DNA from: JBQTHI01 sp052390035
GTDB taxonomy: Bacteria > Actinomycetota > Acidimicrobiia > Spongiisociales > ZC4RG35
Assembly (NCBI GenBank): GCA_052390035.1
Contig: JBQTHI010000065.1
Span: 1 to 16,034 of the forward strand
DNA length: 16,034 nt
Reading direction: 5' to 3'
The position numbers were made by a program, and so were the translations under genes. Shown piece after piece: positions 7,555-15,111 of this stretch; position 1 is the first letter of the stretch; every line of letters starts with the position of its first letter. The notes under the pieces were generated by a model, which saw only the letters and a list, made by a program, of their open reading frames with translations, was not told the origin of the DNA and made no database searches.

Positions 7555-8199
7555 ATGGCCCAGGTAACTCTCAAGGCCGATACCGGCCGTGCCCTCGGTA
7601 GCAGGCCCTCGCGCCGGCTGCGACAAACCGGCCGGGTGCCGGGGGTGGTTTATGGGATGGGTGAGGAGCCTCGCCACGTCGACGTCAACCACCACGATTT
7701 GAGCGTCGCCTTTCACTCCCCCGCCGGGGTCAACGTGCTGATCAACCTTGAGATCGACGATGAAATGGGCATACCCACCTTGGTGCGGGAGATCGAACGT
7801 CATCCCTATCGCAACCTGATCCGCCACGTCGACTTCATCCGGGTCTCTCTTACAGAAGAGGTCACCGCCGATGTCGCCCTCCACTTTGTGGGGACTCCGG
7901 TCGGAGCGAAGGACGGAGGGGTATTGACGCCGATTCGCAACACCGTCGAGGTGGAGGCCCTCCCTACCGAGATCCCGGCGTTTATCGAGGTGGATGTGAG
8001 CCACCTCGGCATCCACGACGACGTTCGGGTGGCCGACCTCCCTGTCCTCGATCGGGTGACCGTGCTCGACGATCCTGATGAATTGCTGGTGACCGTTTCG
8101 CCCCCGACCGTAGAAGTCGTCGCCGAGCCGGCGGAAGAAGAAGGTGCGATCGAGGGTGGCGAGGAAGCCGCGGAGGCTGCGGAAGAGGACGACGACTGA
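7555..8199 (+). CDS. rplY: 50S ribosomal protein L25, CTC (general stress protein) long form
   Basis: A 5S-rRNA-binding protein of the large ribosomal subunit. The 214 residues make it the long CTC/TL5 form, not the short form of about 95 residues found in E. coli. Residues 1 to about 95 are the L25 domain (KADTGRALGS near the start, RVPGVVYG, then the conserved HVDFIRV at 91-97). About 100-190 is the beta-rich TL5 C-terminal domain. The last 25 residues are an Asp/Glu/Ala-rich acidic tail, common in actinobacterial and Gram-positive members. The open frame extends upstream to 7486, but AAGGAG before the ATG at 7555 and the MAQVTLKA start fix the N-terminus. pth begins three bases after the stop, a widely conserved pairing. 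Confidence 0.95.
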   Translation: MAQVTLKADTGRALGSRPSRRLRQTGRVPGVVYGMGEEPRHVDVNHHDLSVAFHSPAGVNVLINLEIDDEMGIPTLVREIERHPYRNLIRHVDFIRVSLTEEVTADVALHFVGTPVGAKDGGVLTPIRNTVEVEALPTEIPAFIEVDVSHLGIHDDVRVADLPVLDRVTVLDDPDELLVTVSPPTVEVVAEPAEEEGAIEGGEEAAEAAEEDDD

Positions 8200-8202
8200 C
8201 CG

Positions 8203-8784
8203 GTGCGAGGGGTCTTTGGACTTCGCAACCCCGGCGCTGACTACCAGGGCACCCGTCACAATTTGGGGTACGAGGTCGTCGATGTCCTGATCGCTCGCCG
8301 CCAACTTCGGCTCAAGCGCGGCCCTCTGCGAGTCCGCGCCGACATCGCCACCGCACCGGGGGAGGATCTGCTGGTAGCGACCAACAACACGTTCATGAAT
8401 GAGGCGGGTCGGTCGACACGGGCGGTGCTTTCTTATTACCGGGTGGAGGCGACCGATTTGCTCGTCGTCCACGATGACATTGACCTCTCCTTCGGCCGGA
8501 TGCGTATCCAGCAAGGTGGGGGCAATGGAGGGCACAATGGGGTCCGATCGGTCGAAGGCCATCTGGGGACTCGTGGTTTCTGGCGGTTGAAGATGGGGGT
8601 GGGGCGACCACCGGGCCGCCAGGATCCAGCCGAGTTCGTGCTGCGGCGGTTCACAGCCAGAGAGGCGAAGGAGGTGGACGCCTTCATCGGCGACGCCGCT
8701 GATGTGATCGATCGCTGGTTGGCTGACCCGGCCCGAGCACAGGAAGTGGCGGCCCATCGCCGTCCACTGAGTGGCACAATCTGA
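8203..8784 (+). CDS. pth: Peptidyl-tRNA hydrolase
   Basis: Releases tRNA from peptidyl-tRNAs that drop off ribosomes by cleaving the ester bond, recycling tRNA in the cytosol. The 193 residues are the normal length. Family catalytic and binding residues are present: Asn9 (in GLRNPG, where GLGNPG is usual), the catalytic His19 (in TRHNLG), Asn66 (in TFMNEAG), the HDD motif at 90-92, and Asn112 (in GGHNG). The start is GTG at 8203, three bases after the L25 stop. The nearest purine-rich sequence lies inside the acidic-tail codons of L25, so translation is probably coupled. The glycine-to-arginine change in GLRNPG is mild but worth noting. Confidence 0.94.
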   Translation: MRGVFGLRNPGADYQGTRHNLGYEVVDVLIARRQLRLKRGPLRVRADIATAPGEDLLVATNNTFMNEAGRSTRAVLSYYRVEATDLLVVHDDIDLSFGRMRIQQGGGNGGHNGVRSVEGHLGTRGFWRLKMGVGRPPGRQDPAEFVLRRFTAREAKEVDAFIGDAADVIDRWLADPARAQEVAAHRRPLSGTI

Positions 8785-8786
8785 CG

Positions 8787-8894
8787 ATGACTGCCCAACT
8801 TGATGCCGTCGGATTGATGGTCGCCCACATGGGCGACGCCGGCGTGCTCGACCCCGACGGCAACGGAGTCGATCCTTTCTGCCCTAACCCATGA
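8787..8894 (+). CDS. Possible small ORF, 35 residues, with a DxDGNG loop
   Basis: An ATG two bases after the pth stop opens a 35-codon frame ending in TGA at 8892-8894. The C-terminal half contains DPDGNGVDPFC, which resembles the calcium loop of EF-hand or Excalibur-type motifs (DxDGNG). It lies on the same strand as pth and 26 bases before glpK. It could be a real short peptide, the remnant of a longer gene, or chance. There is no Shine-Dalgarno of its own, so any translation would depend on coupling from pth. Apart from this, the 136 bases between pth and glpK hold only the glpK ribosome binding site. Confidence 0.25.
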   Translation: MTAQLDAVGLMVAHMGDAGVLDPDGNGVDPFCPNP

Positions 8895-8920
8895 TCCAAT
8901 GACTCGATGAGGTTGTCTCG

Positions 8921-10399
8921 ATGACCTTGGTGGGGGCGGTCGACCAGGGAACCACGAGCTCCCGTTTCATCCTCTTTGACCGGACTGGTCGGGTGGTCGC
9001 CCTCGCCCAGGAGGAGCACGAACAGATCTTCCCGCGCCCTGGCTGGGTGGAGCACGACCCGTTGGAGATTCTCGGAAAGACCCAGAGCGTGATCAGAAAG
9101 GGCCTCGCTCAGATCGGGGCCGGGCTGTCCGATCTGGCAGGAATAGGGATCACCAACCAGCGAGAAACGACGGTCGTCTGGGAACGGGCGAGCGGCCTAC
9201 CCGTTGCCAACGCCATCGTCTGGCAGGACACCCGCACCGCCGACCTGTGTCAACGGCTGAGCGAGACCGATGGGCCGGACCGTTTCCGCGACAAAACCGG
9301 CCTCCCGCTTGCCACCTATTTCTCCGGACCAAAGGTGGCGTGGCTCCTCGACTCCACCCCCGGACTACGTCTCCGGGCCGAACGGGGAGACCTTTGTTTT
9401 GGCACGGTGGACTCGTGGGTGACCTGGCACCTCAGCGGGGGACGCCACATCACCGACGTGACCAACGCCTCTCGTACCCTCCTCATGAACCTCGCCACCC
9501 TCGACTGGGATGCGGGTCTTTGTGAGGAGATTGGGGTGCCAATGTCGATGCTGCCCGACATCGTCCCGTCGGTCGGCCGGGTGGCCCTGGGCGCGGGCCC
9601 GCTCGCCGGGGTGCCGATCAGCGGCATTCTGGGCGATCAGCAGGCGGCGCTCTTCGGCCAGACGTGTTTCGAGCCGGGCGACGTCAAGAACACCTACGGA
9701 ACCGGCTGCTTCATGCTGTTGAACACCGGGCCCGAGCCGGTGCGGTCCCGGCACGGGCTGCTGACCACGGTTGGCTATCAGGTTGGTGCGCAGCCCGCCA
9801 TTTTTGCGCTGGAGGGATCGATCGCGGTGGCCGGCGCTTTGATCCAGTGGCTGCGTGACAATCTCGGCCTGATCGCCACGTCGGCCGAAGTGGAGCAACT
9901 GGCCGCTTCGGTGCCCGACAACGGTGATGTCTATCTCGTTCCAGCGTTTTCTGGGCTCTTCGCACCTCATTGGCGAGCCGATGCCAGGGGGGTCATGGTC
10001 GGGCTGACTCGCTTTGCTACCAAAGGGCATATCGCGAGGGCGGCGCTGGAGGCCACCGCCTTCCAGACGATGGAGGTACTAAAGGCGATGTATGCCGACT
10101 CAGCCATCGAGCTCACCGAGCTTCGGGTCGACGGTGGCATGGTGCACAACGACCTCCTCATGCAGTTTCAAGCCGACCTGTTGGCCATTCCCGTCGTCCG
10201 CCCGACGGTGACCGAGACCACGGCGCTCGGGGCGGCGTATGCGGCTGGTCTGGCCGAAGGGGTCTGGGGCTCAACCGAGGAGCTGGTGGTCAACTGGTCC
10301 GAGCAACGCCGGTTTGAACCACAGATGAGCTCGAACGAACGCCACCGGCTTTACGGTCGCTGGCAACAGGCCGTAGCGCGAACCCTCGACTGGGCCTGA
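8921..10399 (+). CDS. glpK: Glycerol kinase
   Basis: Cytosolic FGGY-family kinase that phosphorylates glycerol with ATP to sn-glycerol 3-phosphate. The 492 residues are close to the usual 500. The N-terminal phosphate loop DQGTTSSR (8-15) opens the first actin-like domain. Asp239 in GDQQAALFGQ is the expected catalytic base. YGTGCFML contributes to ATP binding, and VDGGMVHNDLLMQFQAD near the C-terminus is the FGGY signature region. GAGG lies about 10 bases before the ATG at 8921. It converges on glpD, which uses its product, with only 80 bases of tandem repeat between them. No glycerol facilitator (glpF) or glpR-like regulator is visible nearby. Confidence 0.96.
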   Translation: MTLVGAVDQGTTSSRFILFDRTGRVVALAQEEHEQIFPRPGWVEHDPLEILGKTQSVIRKGLAQIGAGLSDLAGIGITNQRETTVVWERASGLPVANAIVWQDTRTADLCQRLSETDGPDRFRDKTGLPLATYFSGPKVAWLLDSTPGLRLRAERGDLCFGTVDSWVTWHLSGGRHITDVTNASRTLLMNLATLDWDAGLCEEIGVPMSMLPDIVPSVGRVALGAGPLAGVPISGILGDQQAALFGQTCFEPGDVKNTYGTGCFMLLNTGPEPVRSRHGLLTTVGYQVGAQPAIFALEGSIAVAGALIQWLRDNLGLIATSAEVEQLAASVPDNGDVYLVPAFSGLFAPHWRADARGVMVGLTRFATKGHIARAALEATAFQTMEVLKAMYADSAIELTELRVDGGMVHNDLLMQFQADLLAIPVVRPTVTETTALGAAYAAGLAEGVWGSTEELVVNWSEQRRFEPQMSSNERHRLYGRWQQAVARTLDWA

Positions 10400-10473
10400 T
10401 CTCTGTTGGGCATGATCTCTGTTGGGCCTGATCTCTTGGGCTTGATCTCTTGGGCTTGATCCTTGCTAGAGCC
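10397..10473. repeat. Short degenerate tandem repeat between glpK and glpD
   Basis: Units begin with TGATCTC and end in TTGGGC plus one base. Two 16-base copies lie at 10397-10412 and 10413-10428. Two identical 14-base copies missing one TG lie at 10429-10442 and 10443-10456. A diverged fifth copy is at 10457-10473, and a still weaker sixth (TGGTCCCTAGAGGCC) runs into the end of glpD. The first unit begins with the stop codon of glpK. This fills the whole gap between two convergent genes. I see no strong hairpin with a T-run in it. Confidence 0.8.
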
Positions 10474-10479
10474 TGGTCC

Positions 10480-12078
10480 CTAGAGGCCCTCGGCCGACAG
10501 CTCGGCTTCGTGGGCGGTTAGCTGGCGGGCGGTCTCGGCATGGCTCCAACCCAGCTCGGAGGCCATGACCGCGGCGACCGCCTCCTGGTCGCTGCGAGCG
10601 TGGCTCTTAGTAAGCCACGCCAGTCGGGTTCGGCGCAATGTGAAGTCGGAGATTGTTATCGCGCATTCATGATGAACGGAGTGAACCACTTCGGCCAGGC
10701 TGGTCACCCCGTCCGCAAGGATTTGCCTCAACTCCGGCCGGCCGCTGGCCAGCTCCGATATCGCTGCCGCTTCCGTGCCGTACCGCCGCCGAAGAGGGTC
10801 CATGCCGGGGCGGGCGCGGCCTCCACCTGCGCCAACCAGGAGGGTATGGCTCGACAGCGATCTGATCGGTGTTCGCAGGCGCCGGGCGATGTGGTCGGCG
10901 ACCCGGGCGGCGATCCTGCGGTAGGTCGTCAGCTTGCCGCCCGCCACCCGCACGTAGCCAGGCCGCGACTCGCTGATGACGTGTTCGCGGGAAGCCTGAG
11001 AAGTGGTGAGCGACCCGTCGCCTGCCAGTGCCCGCAGCCCGGCAAATCCCGACAGCGGCGACAGGTCGGCAACGTTGAGAAACCGCCGAACGTGGGCGGT
11101 CAGGTAGGCAACATCATGGTCGTCAGCGACCGGGTGAGCGGGGTCGCCTGCGAAAGCGGTGTCCGTCGTTCCTATCAGGGCGTGACCCAGCCATGGGATG
11201 AGGAAGAGCACCCGACCGTCGTCAGTCTTGGGGAGCACCACGGCGCGGTGGCCGAGCCCGATCGACTGCGGGTCGACGATCAGATGGGCGCCCTTGGAGA
11301 GCACGATGTCGGTGTCATTGATCTCATCGAGGGTCGGTGGGGGGAACGCGCCGGTGGCGACGATTACCGACTTGGCCTCGGTTGGGAACCACTCCCCGGA
11401 CACGCCGTCCTCCATCCCGACCCGGTACCCGTCGCGCAAGGATCGGACTTCGGTCACTTTCATACGGTTTACCGCAACCGCACCGAACCGGTTTACCGCC
11501 GTCCTGGCCAGGGCGATGACAAGCCGGGCGTCATCGGTCTGGGCGTCTGAGTAGGCGAATCCGCCTCGCAGCCCATCGGTGCGAAGCAGCGGTACAGCAT
11601 TCATCACCTCAGCGATTGGCAGTTTTCGATGTCGCTCCCCTGGCCGGCGCAGGCCGCCGAGGAAGTCGTAAAGGGTTAACCCGGCACCTAGGGCGATGGA
11701 GGCGCGCCGTCCGCGAGCCGCCCAGGCCGGGGCGTCGGCCAGTCCGTGTTGATCAAATACCGGCACAACGAACTCGAGTGGTTCGAACAGATAGTCGGCA
11801 ATACGGGCTAGCACTTGCTGCTCCCGTAAACCTTCGGCGACGAGTTGGAAGCGGAATTGAGGGAGATACCGGATGCCGCCATGGAACAGCTTGGTCGAGC
11901 GGCCCGATGTGCCGGAGGCGAAGTCGTGCTGTTCGACCAGGGCCACCGAGAGTCCGCGGGCGGCGAGGTCGAGGGCCGCCCCGGCCCCGATCACACCCCC
12001 TCCGATGGCCACCACGTCGAACCGCTCGCCCTCGTGCAAGAGCCGGAGGTGGTCGCTCCGGGTCCAGCTTGCCGCCAT
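10480..12078 (-). CDS. glpD: FAD-dependent glycerol-3-phosphate dehydrogenase
   Basis: Membrane-associated flavoenzyme that oxidises sn-glycerol 3-phosphate to dihydroxyacetone phosphate and passes electrons to the respiratory quinone pool. The 532 residues fit the GlpD/GlpA size. The FAD dinucleotide motif GGGVIGAG is at 26-33, with Glu49 at the end of the second strand for the ribose. GTSGRSTKLFHGGIRYL at 56-72 is the family active-site region. A DAO-type C-terminal domain begins near residue 400. The ATG at 12078 has no clear Shine-Dalgarno. TAACCT eight bases upstream could serve as a -10 box for a near-leaderless message. It is divergent from pgsA and convergent with glpK. Confidence 0.95.
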   Translation of the reverse strand: MAASWTRSDHLRLLHEGERFDVVAIGGGVIGAGAALDLAARGLSVALVEQHDFASGTSGRSTKLFHGGIRYLPQFRFQLVAEGLREQQVLARIADYLFEPLEFVVPVFDQHGLADAPAWAARGRRASIALGAGLTLYDFLGGLRRPGERHRKLPIAEVMNAVPLLRTDGLRGGFAYSDAQTDDARLVIALARTAVNRFGAVAVNRMKVTEVRSLRDGYRVGMEDGVSGEWFPTEAKSVIVATGAFPPPTLDEINDTDIVLSKGAHLIVDPQSIGLGHRAVVLPKTDDGRVLFLIPWLGHALIGTTDTAFAGDPAHPVADDHDVAYLTAHVRRFLNVADLSPLSGFAGLRALAGDGSLTTSQASREHVISESRPGYVRVAGGKLTTYRRIAARVADHIARRLRTPIRSLSSHTLLVGAGGGRARPGMDPLRRRYGTEAAAISELASGRPELRQILADGVTSLAEVVHSVHHECAITISDFTLRRTRLAWLTKSHARSDQEAVAAVMASELGWSHAETARQLTAHEAELSAEGL

Positions 12079-12147
12079 TGCCAGTCAGGTTAGGTCCCCG
12101 AGGTTGGACCGCCTCCGGCTGTAACATCATCCGCCCACGGCGGTCAG

Positions 12148-12153
12148 AAGGAG
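12148..12153 (+). promoter_or_regulatory. Ribosome binding site that places the pgsA start at ATC 12160
   Basis: AAGGAG here lies 6 bases before an ATC at 12160 and 24 bases before the first conventional start (TTG 12178). TAACAT at 12122-12127 upstream could be a -10 box; I find no well-spaced -35. The 81-base gap 12079-12159 must also hold the divergent glpD promoter. Confidence 0.5.
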
Positions 12154-12159
12154 CCTGTC

Positions 12160-12720
12160 ATCTCGTTCCCCGACTGGTTGGCGGTGGGAAGGGTCCTGGT
12201 TGTCCCCGCCATCATGGCGCTCACCCGATCCTCCGACCGTCTTGACCATGCCCTCGGCTTTGCGGCCGCTCTGTTCACGGTTGCGGCCATCACCGACTTT
12301 CTCGATGGCTACCTGGCTCGCCGATGGCACGTCGAGTCAGTCCTGGGAGCATTCCTCGACACCACCGCCGACAAGCTCCTGGTCACCGGGGCCCTGCTTG
12401 CGCTTACCTCGATCGGCCGGGTGTCCATCTGGGCGGCGCTCGTGATCATGATGAGGGAGTTCGCCGTCATGGGGTTCCGGGGTCTGGTCGCCATTCGGGG
12501 TGGAATGGTGAAGCCGTCGACATGGGGGAAGATCAAGGCCACGGCTCAATACGCAGCCATCGGGCTCGCCTTCATGCGCCTGCCCGATCGGTGGGGGCCG
12601 ATGTATCTTGATCAGTGGGTGATGTGGGTGGCGGTGATCGTGACGATGGCCTCCGCCTGGGGATACTTCGCCGCGTTCACCAAGGTGGTCGCCGCCGGAC
12701 GAACCGCTTCCAACGTGTGA
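12160..12720 (+). CDS. pgsA: CDP-diacylglycerol--glycerol-3-phosphate 3-phosphatidyltransferase (PgsA type)
   Basis: Integral membrane enzyme that transfers phosphatidyl from CDP-diacylglycerol to glycerol 3-phosphate, the committed step to phosphatidylglycerol and cardiolipin. The complete CDP-alcohol phosphatidyltransferase motif is present: D46xxD49G50xxA53R54, eight residues, G63xxxD67xxxD71 (counted from the ATC start). Hydrophobic helices lie on both sides. PgsA is preferred over related CDP-alcohol transferases because of the 186-residue length and the N-terminal FPDWLAVGRVLVVP pattern. No ATG, GTG or TTG fits the Shine-Dalgarno AAGGAG. An ATC at 12160 is correctly spaced and gives a family-like N-terminus, whereas the first TTG (12178) would cut into it. 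The stop overlaps the next start (GTGA). Confidence 0.88.
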   Translation: MSFPDWLAVGRVLVVPAIMALTRSSDRLDHALGFAAALFTVAAITDFLDGYLARRWHVESVLGAFLDTTADKLLVTGALLALTSIGRVSIWAALVIMMREFAVMGFRGLVAIRGGMVKPSTWGKIKATAQYAAIGLAFMRLPDRWGPMYLDQWVMWVAVIVTMASAWGYFAAFTKVVAAGRTASNV

Positions 12721-13676
12721 CGGTCGCCATCACCGGCGCCACCGGGGTGGTGGGGAGGGCGGTCCTCCGTCATCTGCTGGCAGCGGGTAGTCAGGTCACC
12801 GCCCTCGTCCGAGCTGGAAGCGATCTCCCGGTCGGGGTGGGAGCCGCCGTCGGCGATGTGTTGAATCGTGAATCCTTGATCCGTGCCTTCGAAACGGCTG
12901 AGATCGTCTTTCATGTGGCAGGGATCAACCGGCTATGCCAGCCAGATGCCGGTTACATGTTCGAGGTCAACGTTGAGGGAACCCGAAACGTGCTCCGGGC
13001 GGCCGCTGAAGCCGGTGTTCGCCGGGTGGTCTACACGTCCTCGGCCGCCACCATCGGCGAGGCTTCCGGTGCCATCGGAAGCGAAGAGACGCTTCATCGA
13101 GGTTATTTCAATTCCCGCTACGAGCGTTCCAAATACGAAGCGGAAGAGGCGGCCCGCCAGACAGCCGGGAGGGTCGAGTTGGTCATCGTCAACCCTTCCT
13201 CGGTGCAAGGTCCGGGGCGTGCGACGGGAACTGCCCGCTTGTTGCTTGACCTTGTCAACGGCCGCCTATCAACTTTGATAGACACCCGCATTTCGGTAGT
13301 CGACATCGATGATTGTGCCCGCGGCCACCTGCTGGCGGCGACCCACGGTGAGGATGGCCGCCGCTACCTGCTCAACTCGTTTTCGATGACCATGCAAGAA
13401 GCGGTGAAGTTGGTGGAGGATCGGGTCGGTCGACCGCTTCAAGTTCGATACCTTCCTTCGCCAATCGCGACTGTGGCCGGGGCAGTGGTGGGCGGGGTGT
13501 TCGGGATGCTGAATAAGCCCGGGCCCCTCTGCCCGGAAATGGTGCGAACCCTTCGTCATGGGCACGTTTACGACGGTTCGCGTGCCGCCAGAGAGTTGGG
13601 ACTCGTCTATACGCAAGCGAGCGACACCTTTGCCCGTCTGCTCGGATGGGCCCGTCGGGAGGGACTGGTGAAATGA
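12717..13676 (+). CDS. NAD(P)-dependent epimerase/reductase (extended SDR)
   Basis: A 319-residue extended short-chain dehydrogenase/reductase. The nucleotide-binding motif TGATGVVG is at 6-13, SSA of the YTSSAATIG strand supplies the catalytic Ser, and Tyr135-x-x-x-Lys139 (YERSK) completes the active site. The layout resembles the dihydroflavonol-reductase/HpnA-like subgroup acting on lipid, sterol or sugar carbonyls. The substrate is not determinable. The start is GTG at 12717, within a 4-base overlap with pgsA, so co-translation with a phospholipid enzyme is expected and hints at a lipid-related substrate (inference). The frame runs open upstream inside pgsA, but that part is not family-like. 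The end overlaps an ATG of a very short ORF (ATGA). Confidence 0.88.
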   Translation: MTVAITGATGVVGRAVLRHLLAAGSQVTALVRAGSDLPVGVGAAVGDVLNRESLIRAFETAEIVFHVAGINRLCQPDAGYMFEVNVEGTRNVLRAAAEAGVRRVVYTSSAATIGEASGAIGSEETLHRGYFNSRYERSKYEAEEAARQTAGRVELVIVNPSSVQGPGRATGTARLLLDLVNGRLSTLIDTRISVVDIDDCARGHLLAATHGEDGRRYLLNSFSMTMQEAVKLVEDRVGRPLQVRYLPSPIATVAGAVVGGVFGMLNKPGPLCPEMVRTLRHGHVYDGSRAARELGLVYTQASDTFARLLGWARREGLVK

Positions 13677-13798
13677 CGGTTGACGAGGTCCATGCCTTGA
13701 CCGCTCTGGTTGGCGCCGATGGCGGTCACCTCCGACCCGGCGACTGCGTATCTGATTTGTCTCAGCCGGGAGTGCGGGCCAGGTCGGGTTCGAGATAG
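13673..13798 (+). CDS. Possible short ORF or truncated gene start, 41 residues
   Basis: An ATG overlapping the epimerase stop (ATGA) opens a 41-codon frame starting MTVDEVHALTALVGADGG and ending TAG at 13796-13798. The last 37 bases overlap the 3' end of the convergent cation-transporter gene on the other strand. The coupled start and ordinary-looking first 25 residues suggest the beginning of a gene whose remainder was lost. Chance cannot be excluded in GC-rich DNA. The 85 bases between the epimerase stop and the transporter stop (13677-13761) hold nothing else that I can see. Confidence 0.25.
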   Translation: MTVDEVHALTALVGADGGHLRPGDCVSDLSQPGVRARSGSR

Positions 13799-14679
13799 AT
13801 GACGCGGGCAGAGGGCACCGCCTGTCGGATGGCGGCCTCGACCTGATCGACGGCCGCCGCCAAACCTCCCATGTCCAGGTTCCGATCGAAATCGACCTTG
13901 GCCCCCACGAGCAGCTCGTCCGGTCCGATGTGCTGGGTCTTGAGGTGAATCAAGCGGAGCACATGTCGGTTGGACTCGATCGCCGAAGCTATCCCCTCTT
14001 CGGCGTGCGGCCCAGCCGCTTCGCCAATCAACAGCCCCTTCATCTCGATGGCAAGGACGATGGCGATCACCACGAGCAGGACACCGATGGCGATCGAGCC
14101 GACCGCATCCCATCGGGGCTCGTGGGTGAAATGGGCCATTACCACCCCAACGAGCGCCAAGAACAACCCCACTTCGGCGCCGATGTCCTCAAGCAGGACG
14201 ACCGGCAACTCGGGCGACTTGGCGTGACGGATGAACTGCCACCACGTCATCCCGACCGGCTTTACATGCCGGGCTTCCCGCACCGCGGTACGAAGTGAAA
14301 ACGTCTCGAGGACGATGGCCAGCACCAGAATTCCGATCGCCACCGGAAGGCTCTCGGTCTGGTGGGGATTGGCAAACTTTTGTATCCCCTCGTACAGGGC
14401 GAACAGGCCACCCATGCTGAACAGCACCAAGGCGACGACAAACGCCCAGAAATAACGTTCCCGACCGAACCCGAACGGGTGTTGGGGAGTGGCCCGCCTG
14501 GCGGCCCGGCGCCCACCGAGGAGCAGCAACGCCTGGTTGCCGGTGTCGGCGAGCGAGTGCCCGGCCTCGGCAAGGAGTCCGGCCGATCTGGTGATGACAA
14601 ACCCAACGAACTTGGCGATGGCAATGCCCAGATTGGCAAAAAAGGCGGCGACGATCGCCCTCTTCGATCCTTGCTGCAT
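13762..14679 (-). CDS. Cation diffusion facilitator family transporter (ZnT9-like)
   Basis: A 305-residue inner-membrane protein of the CDF family, which exchanges divalent metal ions such as zinc for protons. About six hydrophobic helices lie between residues 8 and 220, and a soluble C-terminal domain follows (about 220-305). The TM2 metal-site motif His41-x-x-x-Asp45 (AEAGHSLAD) is present. In TM5 the usual HxxxD or DxxxD site reads LLEDIGAEVGL, which is the pattern of the SLC30A9-like branch, so the metal specificity is unclear. The ATG at 14679 is preceded by AAGG at a long spacing of 10 bases. It lies 32 bases after the helix-turn-helix gene on the same strand and may be co-transcribed with it. 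Confidence 0.9.
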   Translation of the reverse strand: MQQGSKRAIVAAFFANLGIAIAKFVGFVITRSAGLLAEAGHSLADTGNQALLLLGGRRAARRATPQHPFGFGRERYFWAFVVALVLFSMGGLFALYEGIQKFANPHQTESLPVAIGILVLAIVLETFSLRTAVREARHVKPVGMTWWQFIRHAKSPELPVVLLEDIGAEVGLFLALVGVVMAHFTHEPRWDAVGSIAIGVLLVVIAIVLAIEMKGLLIGEAAGPHAEEGIASAIESNRHVLRLIHLKTQHIGPDELLVGAKVDFDRNLDMGGLAAAVDQVEAAIRQAVPSARVIYLEPDLARTPG

Positions 14680-14711
14680 GAGTGGCGGACCTTAGGGGAG
14701 TAGGAGTCGCT

Positions 14712-15068
14712 TCAGGCCAGACCGAGGTCGCTGCGCAGGTTGGCCAAACCCTCGATGCGCCGCGCATAACCGGCCGTCCGCCCAAAACGCCGTCCAACCT
14801 CGGCATGGCTCAAGCCCTGGGCACGAAGGTCGAGCACCCGACGCTCGACCGGACGCAGGCCGACCTGACGTCGATTGTTTCCCGTCCGGGGGATGGCAGT
14901 CCAGGACAGAACACGGCTGACAAACACCGGACCGCGCCTGAAACGGCGTGCAATTTCGGCGGGGTTCATGCCCTGGTCATGTAGGGCGAGCATTCGCCGC
15001 TCGATCGGCCTGAGCCTTTCAGGCATGGTCCTCTCGATCACTTCGCTCGAGATCTCACGAACCGGCAT
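14712..15068 (-). CDS. Small DNA-binding protein with duplicated helix-turn-helix
   Basis: A 118-residue protein (from the ATG at 15068) made almost wholly of two homologous helix-turn-helix units. LRPIERRMLAL...GMNPAEIARRFRRGP...SRVL is at 19-61, and LRPVERRVLDL...GLSHAEVGRRFGRTA...RRIE is at 71-112, with a period of 52 residues. The pattern resembles LuxR or sigma region 4 recognition helices. There is no sensor domain, so it is probably a small transcription factor; its target is unknown. A GTG at 15092 and an ATG at 15026 (preceded by GAGAGG) are alternative starts. The ATG at 15068 has no Shine-Dalgarno but a TACCGT hexamer ends 6 bases before it, fitting a leaderless transcript. It lies between the hydrolase and metal-transporter genes, all on one strand. 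Confidence 0.72.
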   Translation of the reverse strand: MPVREISSEVIERTMPERLRPIERRMLALHDQGMNPAEIARRFRRGPVFVSRVLSWTAIPRTGNNRRQVGLRPVERRVLDLRAQGLSHAEVGRRFGRTAGYARRIEGLANLRSDLGLA

Positions 15069-15111
15069 CAGGCGACGGTAGCACCGGCTCACGCCAACGA
15101 CTGGCCGTCAC

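Noticed and set aside
7441..8757. 438-codon minus-strand open frame
   Set aside because: It is antisense to L25 and peptidyl-tRNA hydrolase, both strongly supported.
10397..10473. CRISPR-like array
   Set aside because: The units are 14-16 bases and directly adjacent with no spacers, so it is a simple tandem repeat.
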